DNA of 64,000 nt from the NCBI GenBank assembly GCA_033002965.1, contig JAURVB010013997.1, forward strand, positions 124,001 through 188,000, read 5' to 3'. Source of the DNA: Piper betle. Taxonomy: Eukaryota; Streptophyta; Magnoliopsida; Piperales; Piperaceae. The position numbers and the translations under genes were made by a program. The notes beneath the pieces were generated by a model that was not told the DNA's origin, did not search any database, and worked only from the letters and a program-made list of their open reading frames with translations. Below, piece after piece: positions 35,680-48,053 of the stretch. Position 1 is the stretch's first letter, and every line of letters starts with the position of its first letter.

Positions 35680-38600
35680 ATGCAGAGTCGCATCTCCCTC
35701 CGCATCCTCTCCCTCCTCCTCCATCCCCGCCCTCCCATCGCCTCCCCTCACCCCTTACCCCATTGCCGCCTTCCCTGCCCCTTGTTTTTGCAGGATTTCG
35801 CCGGCAGCCGGCGCTTCATTGCGTCGTTGCCGGACTCGCCGACCGAGCAGAAAGACTGCATTTTGTGCAGGGGAAGGGTTCCTGGGTGGAGCTCTGCGGG
35901 GTTCCTCTTGATCGCTCCTCGCCGTCGTAAGCTGCTTTTTTTTGGCTGTTGTTGGTGGCGTTTTGGGTTCTTTGTTGTTGCTGATTGTGGGGATTTGGGG
36001 TTTGGTCTTGTAGATTACTGTTCTGAAGTGGAGGTGGTGAAGAAGATTGAAATTGACGATCCAAGGTGCGATTTTTGTGTATCTTGGTTATGAATTAGGG
36101 GCAAGGGTTGTTGCTTGTTTCAAATTCTTATTAGGTTGGCTGTGCGCTGATGATAGTTTAGAGATACCAAATTTTTTTTCGAATTTATATAACAACAACC
36201 ATGTTTGAAGTAGTTTTCTTGACAATCTCATGCCTTGCTACTTTGACGTTAGTGGCAGCGTCTGATTGCCTGTTGTTATTGATGACCGAATGTACCTTTT
36301 GTCTTGGCAATGCTTGTTTATTGAGTGTTTGGGAGATTAGTTAGGCTTTTGATGGTGTTTTTGTGTTATCTTTGAAAGTATTGTCTATATGATGGATCAA
36401 CATATGCTGACAAATGAATCTGGATTCAGAATTTTTGTGCTGTTCGATTTATGTATGTGTACGACCATGTTGGAAACTAAGTCTACATTATAAACCCATG
36501 CATTGTCTATTTGGGTGACTTTGACGTTATTTGTGTCTTCTGATTGCCTGTTTTCATTGATGACGAATGTACCTTTATTTTTGTGTTGTTTGTTCAATTA
36601 GTGTCTGAAAGAGTTGTTAGTGGCTTTTGGAGGAATTTTTATACCATCTTCTAAAAGCTTGTCTATTTTATGGATCAACAGCTGCTGAAGTATAAATTTG
36701 GATTCAGAATTTTTGTTATTTCAATTTATGTAACCATCAAATTGGAGATTAAGTATTCATTAGAAGCCCATGCCTTGTCTATTTGGTGTCACTTTGGCCT
36801 TATTTGTACCTTCTGATTGCCTGTTTTTGTTAATGATGAAATGTACCATTATTTTGTAATGGTTGCTCAATTAATGTCTGAGGGATTGGCTTAGGTATTA
36901 TGAAGGTGTTTTGTCTTGTCTTTTCAAGGATTGGCTATGTGATGGATCAACATTGGCATCATGGCTACTGACATATAAATTTTGATTCAGAAATTTTTTG
37001 CTGTTCGACTAATGTATCAACAAATTGAGTTTTCTTAACAATTCCATGGCTTGTATTTAGCATCACATTGTGACGATATTTGTAGCTTTTGATTGCCGTT
37101 GATGATGAATTGTACCTTTACTTTATAATGTTTGTTCAATTAATGCCTTGAAGGGTGACTTAAGGCTTTTAAAGGTGTTTTGCCTTATATTTTTGAGGAT
37201 TTCATTTGATGCATAAGCATTGACGGGGTGTTTGCTGAAATAAATTTGGATATTCTTGTTGACGTTGCTATAATTCATTGACTGTGCTACTTGTTGTGCT
37301 TCGAAAAATAAAGATTTACATTGAACTATTTGTTGGTAGAAGCTCAATGCACCGCTGTCTTGCTGTCTCATTTTATGTAAAAAATCTCATTTTTGTGCTC
37401 ATAGAAAGTGTTTAAAATGATAATAAGCTTTTCTTTCTTTATGCTAAGCCTGATGTTCTGTGACTTACCCACTGAATTTCCTCCACCAGCCAAAGAGCTG
37501 TTACTACTGCTTTATGGTGCAACTTCCTTGTCTTCTCGTTGAAATTTGGTGTGTGGCTGGTGACTTCCAGTCATGTTATGTTGGCTGAAGTGGTGCATTC
37601 AGTCGCAGACTTCGCAAATCAGGTGTGTTGTTTGTTATGATGAAGCTAATGTAAATCATTTTTAGTTTGTTTCTCATCTGTACATTCTAGGGTATATACA
37701 TTGTTTTGATGTTCCAATATAATTTTGTAGGCTCTTCTATCTTACGGATTGAGCAGTTCGAGGCGTGCTCCTGATGCTTTACACCCGTGAGTTGGTTGCA
37801 TTCATTCTTTTCTCCTCTTTTCCATGATCCATCTGCTCCCTCTAATATCTGTGTATAAATGTGACAAGGGCTTATCATCACATATGTAAGCCTATAAAAG
37901 ATCATCTAGTAGCATTAAAAATTAATCTGTTCTGTTCTCTGAAGGTCTATGTTTGATGGGATTGTATATTAGCATTGTCATAGAACTCAATTTCTTATGA
38001 CTCTTGAATGAAACTGTATTTTTCGTTCTGCATATGGGGACGTATGAACTGTTTTCTGATTCATAATTCCTTGCTGGAAAGTGAAAACATAATTAAACAT
38101 TTTGTAATGTTGATATACATTCAGGTATGGCTATTCTAAGGAAAGATTTGTCTGGTCTTTGATCTCTGCTGTTGGTATTTTTTGCCTTGGTTCTGGGGCT
38201 ACGATTGTTCATGGTGTTCAAAACTTGTGGGTTTCACAAGTAAGATTTTTGATGTTGTTGTCCTTACCTTTGAAACTTGTCAATATAATATTGCTTTTAC
38301 ATACTACAAATCCTGGCATTTGGTGTTTAAGAGATTGCATTTTGATGTAGACGCCTGTTCATATTGAGTATGCAGCTCTGGTTATTGGTGGGTCATTCAT
38401 CATTGAGGGTACTGCTTTTACAGAATTTCATTTCTTTCTTATCTTTATGAACTGCTTTGTCATGCAAACTTATCGTGCAAATTCTGTATAGGTGCCTCCC
38501 TCTTGGTAGCAGTAAATGCTGTTAAAAAGGTGCTGCTGCAGAAGGGATGAAAATATGGGATTATGTATGGCGTGGTCATGATCCAACATCTGTTGCAGTG

Positions 38601-40573
38601 ATGACCGAGGTGATTCCCTTGTGATATATTTGTGTCTAGTAGATTGTACTTATCCTTGATAATTCTTTTAATGACTTTGTCAACCTCTTCTTGTCTGCTG
38701 AGCATGCATTTGTTATTATTTCTGTTGCCTGAATCCATTCAATCATGTGTTTTTAAATTAGTTGTATTGTGTAAGATGGATCCATCTTTAAGCTAAATCT
38801 TTTGCTTCATGTCAGTTGCTGATACTAGCCATTCTAAAGCATGCCTTCTTTTTATTTTGAATACTGAAAACACCTCTGATAAGGTTAATGGATGATTTAT
38901 TACTGTTAGGTCCGCTATTTTCTAGAGTTTCTTTGTTTTGTTTTTTTGTTTGTCTGCTGATTACCGTAACGTTATCATGGCTTTAGTTTTAGATAAAATT
39001 GTGATGATTACCATTGTTATCAAATGATTTTGTAAGTTAGTTTGACTGTCTGCTATAACCTTGTATTCATTCAGCCCATCTCACTATTGTAGGATGGTGC
39101 TGCAGTGACTGGTCTGGCTATTGCAGCAGCTTCATTGGTCGCTGTGAGAACTACGGGGAATGCAATTTATGATCCTATCGGATCTATCATAGTTGGCAAT
39201 TTACTTGGAATGGTAAGTTTTTTTTCTGAAAAAATTGTTGGTTTCTGCTTAAGTAGTTTTAGAAGGAGTGACTTGCAAATTTCTATTTAATTGTCCAATT
39301 CACATGTTATCCTTAAGTTTATGCAGTTTTGGTAAATTTCAGGTTGCTATTTTCCTCATTCAAAGGAATCGACATGCTTTGATTGGCAGGGCTATTGATG
39401 ATCATGACATGAAAAGAGTACTGGAATTCTTGAAATCTGATCCGGTGAAGATACTTTTACTGTCTTATAGTTTTGTTTCTTCATAGAATGATGATCATTT
39501 AAATAACTTTGATCCCATTTTTGTCATCTTCAGGTTGTTGATGCGTTATATGACTGTAAAAGTGAGGTGATTGGGCCCGGTTTCTTTAGGTTTAAAGCGG
39601 AAATTGGTAATCCTTTTCATCCTTGTATGATTCAATGATGCTATGATCCTGATCATACTGCAAAAGTCTGAAATATTAGCGTCTTTGTTTATTGTCGTAG
39701 GAGTGGTTTTTCAGTTTAAATGTTTGAACCATGTTTGCACAATGCTGATGGTAACAGAGAGTCGATCTATTTCACCTTCATGTCTAACTTGTGATTCATT
39801 CAATTGATGTGTGTAACAGATTTCAATGGTGAGATGGTGGTTCAGAATTATCTAGAGAGGACTGGGCGTGCTGAATGGGCAAAACAGGTTTTTAAATTAT
39901 TTATTCCACATATCATTTGTCTTCTTAAGCAAACACGGAAGAAGATAATAGTAATTTTGCAAAAATAATTTGCAAAATCTAACCGATTGACATTCACATT
40001 GTTACAGTTCCGTGAGGCTGCCAAACGCACCGGAGACGAAGCATTACTGAAAGCTATGTCATTTTATGGTAATTTGGACATAAGCACGTACAATGAATAT
40101 GCTGAATTACTATACTACAGATTGACAACCCATGCAAAAATGAAGTGGCATTTATTTGAATATGGAACACCGGAGGAGCTAGAGCTTAGTTATGGGGTCT
40201 GATTTGTATAGGACATTAGCATCATGTAAATGAGAGGTCAAATCATATTTCAGCCTAACCAAAGCAGTTCGCTTTTTCATCAGTCATCTTGCCCAATTGT
40301 TTCTAGCTGTAAATTTTGCAATACTGGATTAACTAGTTTGTTAAGTTTGAGTGGTCTCAAATTTGTTATAAATGTTCTATTTTATTTCTGGTAGTACATG
40401 TATAATTGTGGATTGAGGCGGCTAACTGTTTCGGGCCTGTGTTGGCAGGTGAGGAGGTGGTAACAGCTTTGGGTAGTGAAGTTGATAGATTAGAGAAAGA
40501 AATTCAGAATCTTGTGCCTGGGATTCGCCATGTTGACATTGAGGCCCACAACCCGAAAGGCCCATTACCTTGA
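35680..40573 (+). CDS. MTPC4: CDF metal transporter, metal tolerance protein C4 (MTP7/ZnT9-like), 13 exons, frameshift in exon 7
   Basis: Exons joined at GT-AG sites with matching phases: 35680-35926, 36014-36065, 37490-37622, 37731-37786, 38125-38239, 38351-38408, 38492-38609, 39093-39212, 39343-39444, 39534-39606, 39820-39887, 40008-40068, 40449-40573. They give about 442 residues, near the family's usual length. The protein has an Arg/Ser/Leu-rich, acid-poor N-terminus (MQSRISLRILSLLLHPRPP) like an organelle presequence, then the CDF core: VVHSVADFANQ with the His136/Asp140 HX3D metal site, HPYGYSKERFVWSLISAVG, RGHDPTSVAVMTED, and a long C-terminal domain ending in HVDIEAHNPKGPLP. Relatives move divalent metals (Zn, Fe) across membranes, several in mitochondria; location and substrate here are inferred. 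Exon 7 lacks one base near 38530, so as written translation ends at TGA 38548-38550. Confidence 0.93.
36165..37260 (+). repeat. Tandem array of about 275 bp units in intron 2
   Basis: The phrase (t)ctgattgcc(tg) recurs at 36261, 36539, 36812 and about 37088, spacing 278, 273 and 276 bp. After each copy come the same landmarks in order: gatga-gaatgtacc, ttgttcaatta, tttt-ggtgtttt, gatggatcaaca, gattcagaattttt and a 'ccatgccttgtct' block. About four diverged units fill most of intron 2 (36066-37489). No coding potential is seen. Confidence 0.88.
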
Positions 40574-42473
40574 TCCTACTGATTTGTGAGTGTATAGTGA
40601 AAAAAAAGCTCATTTTTAAAATTGTATTTTGTTTCATCGATTTGAGAAATTTACAAATTGGGGCTGCCCAGTATGTAATGAAAATGCTTAGAGAAAAAAC
40701 AATGTGTACAACAGATTCAACAAAAACGGCTTTAAATTCATGGTTCGACCATTTCAAATTTTTTCCTTCGATATTATTTGAGCTTGAAGAAATTGGTACC
40801 TAGTGGCAATACCATTTCAAATCCATTTTTTTACTGCATGTCACAGTCTATAAGGAAGTTGTCTTCCTGAAAATTATTGAATGATTAATTAATTTTGCTT
40901 CTTATTAATATCAATATCAAATTATTCGTACCTCTTTTGCTTGTTGCATTTCTTTGTTATACCTAGCTAGCATGTATATCTAAAGTTTCTTTTGTGATCT
41001 AAATTTTGATGTGGTGACCCTGAATGATCTCATCATTTATATGCAAGTCAAATATCAACTGCTTGAAACATAAACAAAATAAAAAAATATTGTTACATAG
41101 TTGTATCTGAATCTAATTTGGCGACTGGTGATATCTTTTTTTAAAAGAGATCAGTATCAGCTTATTTCGGCAGCTTCATCTGAGGTTTGTCCATCATGCC
41201 TTTTAAGTTCTGATGCTGATTGCTGTGTATCTTGTTTTTTGGAGTTACTGTGGTAAATCATGTGGCCAGAAAATGAGCTTGCAGATTCAATTACAGATGA
41301 ATAATCTTGTACTGGAGAAAAAACTACAGATCAGTAACTTCAGTGCTATTACTTTGGTGACTAGGTTCTTGTGGTTTATATATTTGCAGTTTTTGTAGCC
41401 AAGGCTCTCTACATGTTTGTGATCGGCAATTTTAATTGAAATTTTAATGCATATAGCTAGCTTTTGCTTGGTGGTTGAAGCATTTATAAGTAGTTCGGAC
41501 GCTCTTGGATGGAAAAATTATTCTGATTAGGGTTCTATAAAGTTTAAACTCAATTTATTATAGGCATTTTTTATTGTCAAGAAGTAAAGGTAGTTCCACT
41601 AGGTTTTTTTTTTACTTGTTTTTCTGTTAGAAAAAAGGTTTTGGTGTCTGTTCTTGTGCATATCTTGTGTAAAGGCTTGCTGGGTTTTCTATTTTTTACA
41701 AGACACTTTTTCATGATCCCGGGATTTTGACCACCTACTCTTATATGTGAAAAATGGATTGTTCAGTATTAGAATCTAACTATTTATTTAGATCATTTGG
41801 TCTTATTTGTAAAAATTTTGGTAATATTGCTTTTACTATTTATCCATCCTTGTATAACAGTCCATAATGCTTACATACTAGTATCGGCTTGAGTTTGTAC
41901 TGTTTTTTTTTCATATGAAAATCACAAACTCATCACTTCCGAAACAAAAAATAAGCTCGTACACATACTATGATTTGTATAGATACAACTTCACTTTTGA
42001 AGTAAAACTCTTAAATATTTAAAGATTACGATTAAAATCGAAAAACCATCAACATTCTCTCGCAAATTATACCTCACTTCAATGGATTTCACAAGTTTCC
42101 CTTCAAGTACAACTGAGTTGTATAAACCTCTAAAAAAAGATGTGTTTTTGGTAGACCCTCATACCTATTAATTTGTACCTAGGCTTTTTATCTGAAAACT
42201 TCCAAAATTTTGTTCTTTATTGTTGAAAATCAAGATGTTTTAACTGGTATTTAATTCAATATTGATCATGAAAATATTTTAAATGTCTAACTAAATATTG
42301 AATGTATAAATGTAAAGTCTACTTGAGCCTGATTCAACCTATTTGAATTAAATATATCCAATATTGTACTAGCTATAATAATCGAGAAGGTATTTAAAAT
42401 TTTGGATGTCAGTAACCGGAAATGACAAAAATTAAAAATTAAAAAAAGCTTCACTAAAATAGAGTTAAACAGT
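40574..42473. other. 3' UTR and intergenic DNA downstream of MTPC4
   Basis: AT-rich sequence after the stop codon, without another recognisable gene. Small open frames (40570-40803, 41213-41398) have no motifs. No single poly(A) signal could be chosen with confidence. Confidence 0.45.
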
Positions 42474-42860
42474 CACTAGTAGAAAAATGCCCTTTTATTA
42501 CTGAAATTTTTTGGGACAAAAACTTATTTTTGGTGAAAAAAGGGTCTTTGTCACAGAAAAATTTGGTGATTCCATAACTAATTAAATTTAGTGGTAGAAT
42601 AGTAATAAGTTGTTACCGAATATTTTTGGCGTCAAAATTCGGTGGCAAATTGTCACCACAGTCACCGAATTTTGGTGATTAAACAATGATGGAAAGTCAT
42701 CAAAACTGGTGATATTATAGTTTAGTGGTTAAGATTTGTTACCGAATTTTGGTAACTATTTGATGGCAAAATAATTTTGACACTGAAATTTTTCGAACAG
42801 CTTGGTGGCAAAATACCTTTATTTAAAACCAAAAGCGTCATGAATTCCCGCCGAATCAAA
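42474..42860 (+). mobile_element. CACTA (EnSpm/CMC) element terminus
   Basis: Begins CACTAGTAGAAAAATGCCC, the classic plant CACTA terminal inverted repeat. The next 350 bp are dense with subterminal words (accgaattttggt, ttggtgatt, ggtggcaaa) in both orientations, as expected for transposase-binding subterminal repeats. The opposite inverted end was not found, so this is a truncated end or small derivative. The right limit is approximate. Confidence 0.75.
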
Positions 42861-43246
42861 TCTGTTAATTCGATATCAAGGTATCGATAGATGTCACATA
42901 TGATGAATCAATTCTATCTCATCCAACCCATATCATGAATAAAATGTGACAAATTAACCAACCAACAAAACTACTTGTAACAAATAAGACTGTATTGTTG
43001 CATCGAAACATATAAATGTTAACTAATATGGCTAACATTGAACTGGGTAAAATGAAATGGTTGAATAATTGAAAATGATATTATTTAGGAATACCAATTG
43101 AATACTGAGATTATGCATGAAATTTTTGGTAATAGATCCATAATCAAAAAAATGTTTGTGATTGTTCCAAAAGAAGTGAAACAAAAGGTAAGGTAGAACT
43201 TGGATAGTTATCGTAACACCACAAATTTGGCTTACTCTCGAATTAA
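42861..43246. other. Short AT-rich spacer with an LTR-like edge
   Basis: No gene is seen. CGTAACACCACAAATTTGG at 43212 looks like a damaged LTR end, on the minus strand ending GGTGTTACG, into or next to which the family A LTR at 43247 inserted. Confidence 0.4.
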
Positions 43247-43749
43247 ACCCGTAGCACCCCAAATCCGGCTTACGCTTAGGAACCAAACCAGAATGTTATT
43301 AGTCCTAGTTAGGTCGGCTAACCGTATCCCAACCCTGTGGATGTACTCTCGGCGTCTCTGAGATGGAAAATGTTTATTGTTATGCATGGATGAATGCACA
43401 GAACCCTAACATGCTATTACATAAATGACATGACTATACATAAATGACATGACTACTAGTTTACCAAACAAAATAAATCAATAAAGTCGATATAAATTCC
43501 GAAAATAGAACGGACAAAATTTCTTTTAAAAGTGCAATTAAAGTTCACCCTGTCAAATCAACATGTATAACTATATATAAATATAACATACATTGATATT
43601 GGCACAAAATTCTAATCATGTTGCATAATTTATTCTAATACATTATAATTACTTTTCACATCACATGAATTCAATTGTCATACCTTACATCACATCATTC
43701 TTAAATAAAATGACAACATAAACAAAACATAACATTCTATCGTTTAACA

Positions 43750-44496
43750 TGTGTGTGTGTCAAGAGACATTGCCACTCCTTCGTCTTCGGCTGGCTCATC
43801 CCATTCCTGATCATCACCTACATATATTATAAAAACACATCGTGTAACGAGTGTTACTGGTCCAAAAATATAACTAATATCAAACTAACTATGAGAGCAA
43901 ACTCTCATATGAAAGAAAACATCGTGAAATCTCTAAAGGGTATCTACTGAACTGAAATCATCTTTAACTGAACTTATCTGCTTCTACTAATGCCTCGGCA
44001 TATTCTCATTTCACTTTTTGGTCCCTCAGGACTACTGTTATATCCTAAGCCCTTTTTCTATTATTTACATACCCACTCAGCATAGCACCGGTTGTCTGTA
44101 TTCCCAACTTAGACTAGCACATGCCGCTCGCAGCATGGTTGTCGGTATTCTCAGCTTAGACTAGCACATGTCACTCGCATAGCATGGTTGTCGGTATTCC
44201 CAGCTTAGACTAGCGCATGTCGCTCACATAACATGGTTGTCGATATTCCCCGTTGACTGGCACATGCCCGTTAGCGTAGCATGGTTGTCGATAGTTTCCG
44301 GCTTCGACTAACACATGTTTGCTCGTCATATACATGGTTATCGGTAGTTCTGGTCTTCGACTGGAACATGTTGCTCTCAAACATGGTTGTCAGTAGTTCT
44401 AGCTTTGACTGGCACATGCCGCTACGCATATATATGGTTGATCGAGTAGTTCTGCTTTAACTGGTAGTGCTAGCATAGTACGGTTATTGACACAAA

Positions 44497-44530
<34 letters not shown>

Positions 44531-46040
44531 GTCTGCGGTAGGGATTTATGAAATAGCCCCGAAGGCAACTCAAGTGGTGGATCTTATTTTTGAAAACACA
44601 CTCAAGGGTTATTAATCCGAAAAACTATTCGACTAAATGACCCGAGCTAAGTGGGATCCGATAAAACACAACTCAACTCGTCCTACAACCTATAAAAATT
44701 AATTCACGATAGAATAGAAACAATAAATCAGGGGCGAGTCCTAAACAAGCCTGATAGAAGCTCCGAGTGTGTCTTAGTGCCTAAATGGTGAGCTCCTACT
44801 TCGTACCTAATCGTCAATCATGTGGTGATGGTGACGAGGTTGTGGCCGGCATGAGTGAGGATCGGGTGGAAAATATTGTAGCAACTCCTCATTCACATTT
44901 CATTTACATGACTAAACTACCTATCTGTTCATTCTCATTCACATTTAAATTTCAAAACTGTCTTGACTCTCCTATTGTGAATATTCAATATCATACCATA
45001 TTCACTAAAAATATAAATTAATGCCATCATTAGAAATTTTGCTACTAAAACAGATATCATATCACATCATATTATCCTATCCTACATTTCATCACAACAT
45101 TCCCAATATCATGACATCATAAACAAAGAACTAAACATTGTATCGTCTATTATGTGTGTGTGCATGAGATATCGTTGCTCCTTTGTCCAGGCTAATACTT
45201 CCATCTCCTAATCATCGCCTACATATATAATAAAAACACATCACTAACAAGTGTTACTGGTCTAAAATATAATTATAACAAGCTGATAAATGAGAGCTAA
45301 CTCTCATTTTGAAGAAAATATTTTATATCTTCTACTGAACTCTCTAAAGGGCATCTATTGGGGAGCCACAGGTTTGCAAACCCGATAGCCTCCTATGCTG
45401 ACTGGTCTGCTAATGCCTCTCTCGGCATTTTCTAATTTTCCTATCCTTTTCTATCCTTGGGACTACCAATATATCCTAAGCCCTCTCCTATCCTCCATAT
45501 ATCTCTTGACCTTGAGCACAAAGGTCGAGTACTCTTAGGCAGTCACCTTCAGTACCCTTTGAACCACATGTCTGAACGTGCGCTGTACTAAATAGTACCT
45601 ATAAATCTACACATTTCTCTGGGTGTGACGAAACTCAAAATGCGAAGTTATCAGGATCCCTCGGGAATGGAATAGCCCTCTACTAATCTAGAGCCTACTG
45701 TGACTGGCATGTGCACCCATTCATGGTACGTGCCAGTTGGTTTCACCATCTCTTAACTTACTGAAAACTAGATAAAATCATGTATAGGCTTGGGAAGGGA
45801 TTTATATAATAAGCCTGAAGTCAACTTGCGGTGGATTTTGCTTTTGAAATCAGACTCGAGGGATCTCATCCTCAAGTAAATGGCTCGAGTTAAAGTAAGA
45901 TCCTATAAAAACATCATTAACTCGTCTTCTAAACATTAAATCAAATAACAATAGAAGAAGCGCTAAACAAGGGATGACTTCTAAAAGGACCTAGTAGAAG
46001 CTTCAAGCGAGGCCACGTGCCTAGGCGTCGAGCTCTTACT
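43750..46040 (-). repeat. 1.24 kb tandem duplication inside family A LTR
   Basis: Two successive sets of the same landmarks are seen. The gtgtgtgt...gag/aagaga(t/c)at(t/c)g block with 'catcacctacatatat' lies at about 43750 and again at about 45155. 'aactctcat' with 'ctctaaagggcatct' lies at about 43900 and 45300. 'gagctc(c/t)(t/a)act(t/c)cgtac' lies at 44790 and 46030. The last pair gives a period of 1240 bp. The corresponding segment occurs once at 12870-13800. Confidence 0.82.
44090..44490 (-). repeat. 49 bp minisatellite in family A LTR, about eight units
   Basis: The phrase atggttgtcgg/tagt recurs with gttgtc (or gttatc) at 44091, 44138, 44187, 44236, 44284, 44337, 44386 and 44437, spacing 46-53 bp. 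Each is followed by 'tt(c)ccagctt(a/c)gact(a/g)gcacatg'. The equivalent of one unit is seen once in the 17293 copy (around 18030-18085) and in the second half of this LTR, so the expansion is specific to this stretch. A (TA)n run follows at about 44503-44527. Confidence 0.9.
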
Positions 46041-48053
46041 CCGTACTTACATATCACAACTAAGTGCTAACGCATGCTAGCTAGATAATGCATCAATACA
46101 ATGAATACATACATATCAAATCACAAGCCGTCAAATACAAGACACATCACAAGACATGTGAAATTATGGAATAACTATTGTTGCTACATAATTTGACAAT
46201 TCCTAGATAGTTACTAACTGATTCATGAATTCTCAATTCATGAACAATTCCCAACTTCATAGTCACATTTGGCTTTATTCTTAATTTATCATAGCAAGTT
46301 CATAAATAATCCAACCATGCTAACTATAATAGAACTACTACTTCTATTAACCATCATTTCAACAATTTCGGAATCCTAAGTCACAAGCAATTACTAAAGC
46401 CCACATACATTAAATTACCCCAAGAATTAAATCACTTCTTATGTATCTTCTTTATTGCTAGAATGATACTACTTCCACTCCAAATCATGATAACAAAATA
46501 AATAATATAAGAATAACTCCAATCTTTCCACAACCTCTAACATAACTCGTAAGTATCTATTTTGATAAATAAAGATCTAGGGGTCCTACTCATCATTCAA
46601 TCCATGTGTTGTCAATTAGGTATTGTCGATATCATGTTAATAATTTCAATTTTAATTTCATATTTTCATCAAAGGATCCCTATTCGAACCAATCCTTCTC
46701 ATCATCTCCATTTCATTGTGCAATGATGTCCGTGATTATTAAATAAAATAAAATCAATTGATAGTGGTGGATACTTAATGCTTGCTGCAACGACAGCAAC
46801 TATCGTCGGCATGGCTATCACTCAGCCAAGGGAAGACTTGGCTAGGGTATGCCGTTGGGACCTGAAGAGGACAGATCGGAGAGGCATTCGAATGGCTTGC
46901 GACTGGTCGGTGACAGCAAGTGCTACAAAGAGGATGTCTAAGCTGTGACAAAGCAGCTTGACTATGACATGTAAGGGAATAGGAGGAGGGTTGATGGAGC
47001 TAGGATGAGGGGAGGGTTTGGTCAGGCGAAAAACCGGCTGGCGTTAGTGACGGCAGGTTGCTGGCAATTGTACTGAACAAGAGATCAGCCGAGATGGGGG
47101 AAAAGTATCATTTGTGAAGGTTGAGGGAAAAGGAGGAGGAGGATGATGGGGTGTGGTCTGGTCGGCCTGGTGGGGCGTCTCTTCGGAAAGGAGTGGCCGG
47201 CGGTGAGGCATGGCCTGCTGCGAGGGAGAGAACGGAAGCGGCTAGGGCAGTGATGAGGTTGCTCGGCGAGGGAGGAGGGGGGAAAAGTGGAGAAGGGCAG
47301 GGAGGAGTCAGTTGAAAGTGGCCGATGGGGTTGACCTAGACTGTGGCCGGCGGCACAACTTGCAGCGGTGGCGACACAAAGCCTGGCTAGGGCATATGGG
47401 GAGAGGCCCGGCTAGGGAAGTGTGGGAGAAACTGGGGTGGTGAAGGGGTTGCCCTGAGTAGATGACCACTAGTGGCAGTGGCACTGGTTGGTAGCGATGC
47501 CGTCGCCAGTTATGAGGGGTGGAAGAGGCAAGTGTCAGGCATGGAGGAACCTTGGCACGTCGTGGAGGCAGAGGTGTCGGCGAAAAAAACTCGGAAAAAC
47601 TCAACATGCACGTGTATGTTCGCAATAGAAACTCCATTGGACGACAGTCAAAAATAATAAATAAATTCTTTAAAATATGAAAATATAATATAATAAAATA
47701 CTAAAAAATAAAATAATTGTGTCTAAGTTGAATGACATGTTCTAAACCTACTACTAACCCACCCAAAAATACTAACTAATGTGTCCTAATATGATAAACG
47801 ACCTAATGATAATTCTACGATCCACAATATAAAATAAAAAATAAACTAGCATAATGTTGTATATTCTGATAATTTATTTTCCTCTTGTGCTACTAAAATT
47901 AACATATACTTGAATACACATGACCCTTATGGCTCATTACACATAGCCAGCTTTGGCTCAGTATGCGTGTTCTGAAATTGACTTGACTTAAACCGATGGC
48001 TCAATCAATGGGTTCACCATTATAAAACGCTGACTCGGATCACTGGTTTTACA

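Larger units (their letters stand above)
43247..48053 (-). mobile_element. Family A LTR, inverted and internally expanded
   Basis: The reverse complement matches the solo LTR at 11394. It starts TGTAAAACC (48053 downward), has the GC-rich leader (47580-46780), the 'gatgagatccctcgag' and TATA-like blocks, and ends at gtagcacccc near 43251. ATTAA at 43242-43246 and at 48054-48058 could be the target duplication, although three to four extra bases lie between it and the expected LTR end. It is about 1.9 kb longer than the solo copy because of an internal tandem duplication of about 1.24 kb and a minisatellite. The plus-strand frame 47121-47315 and minus-strand frame 47308-47637 are products of the GC-rich leader. 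Confidence 0.8.

Noticed and set aside
39987..40202. 71-codon open frame downstream in MTPC4
   Set aside because: Its first part is exon 12 of MTPC4 read through the donor site at 40069; the remainder is intron.
44090..44490. CRISPR-like regular repeats
   Set aside because: Units are contiguous 46-53 bp tandem copies without unique spacers, in a plant LTR.
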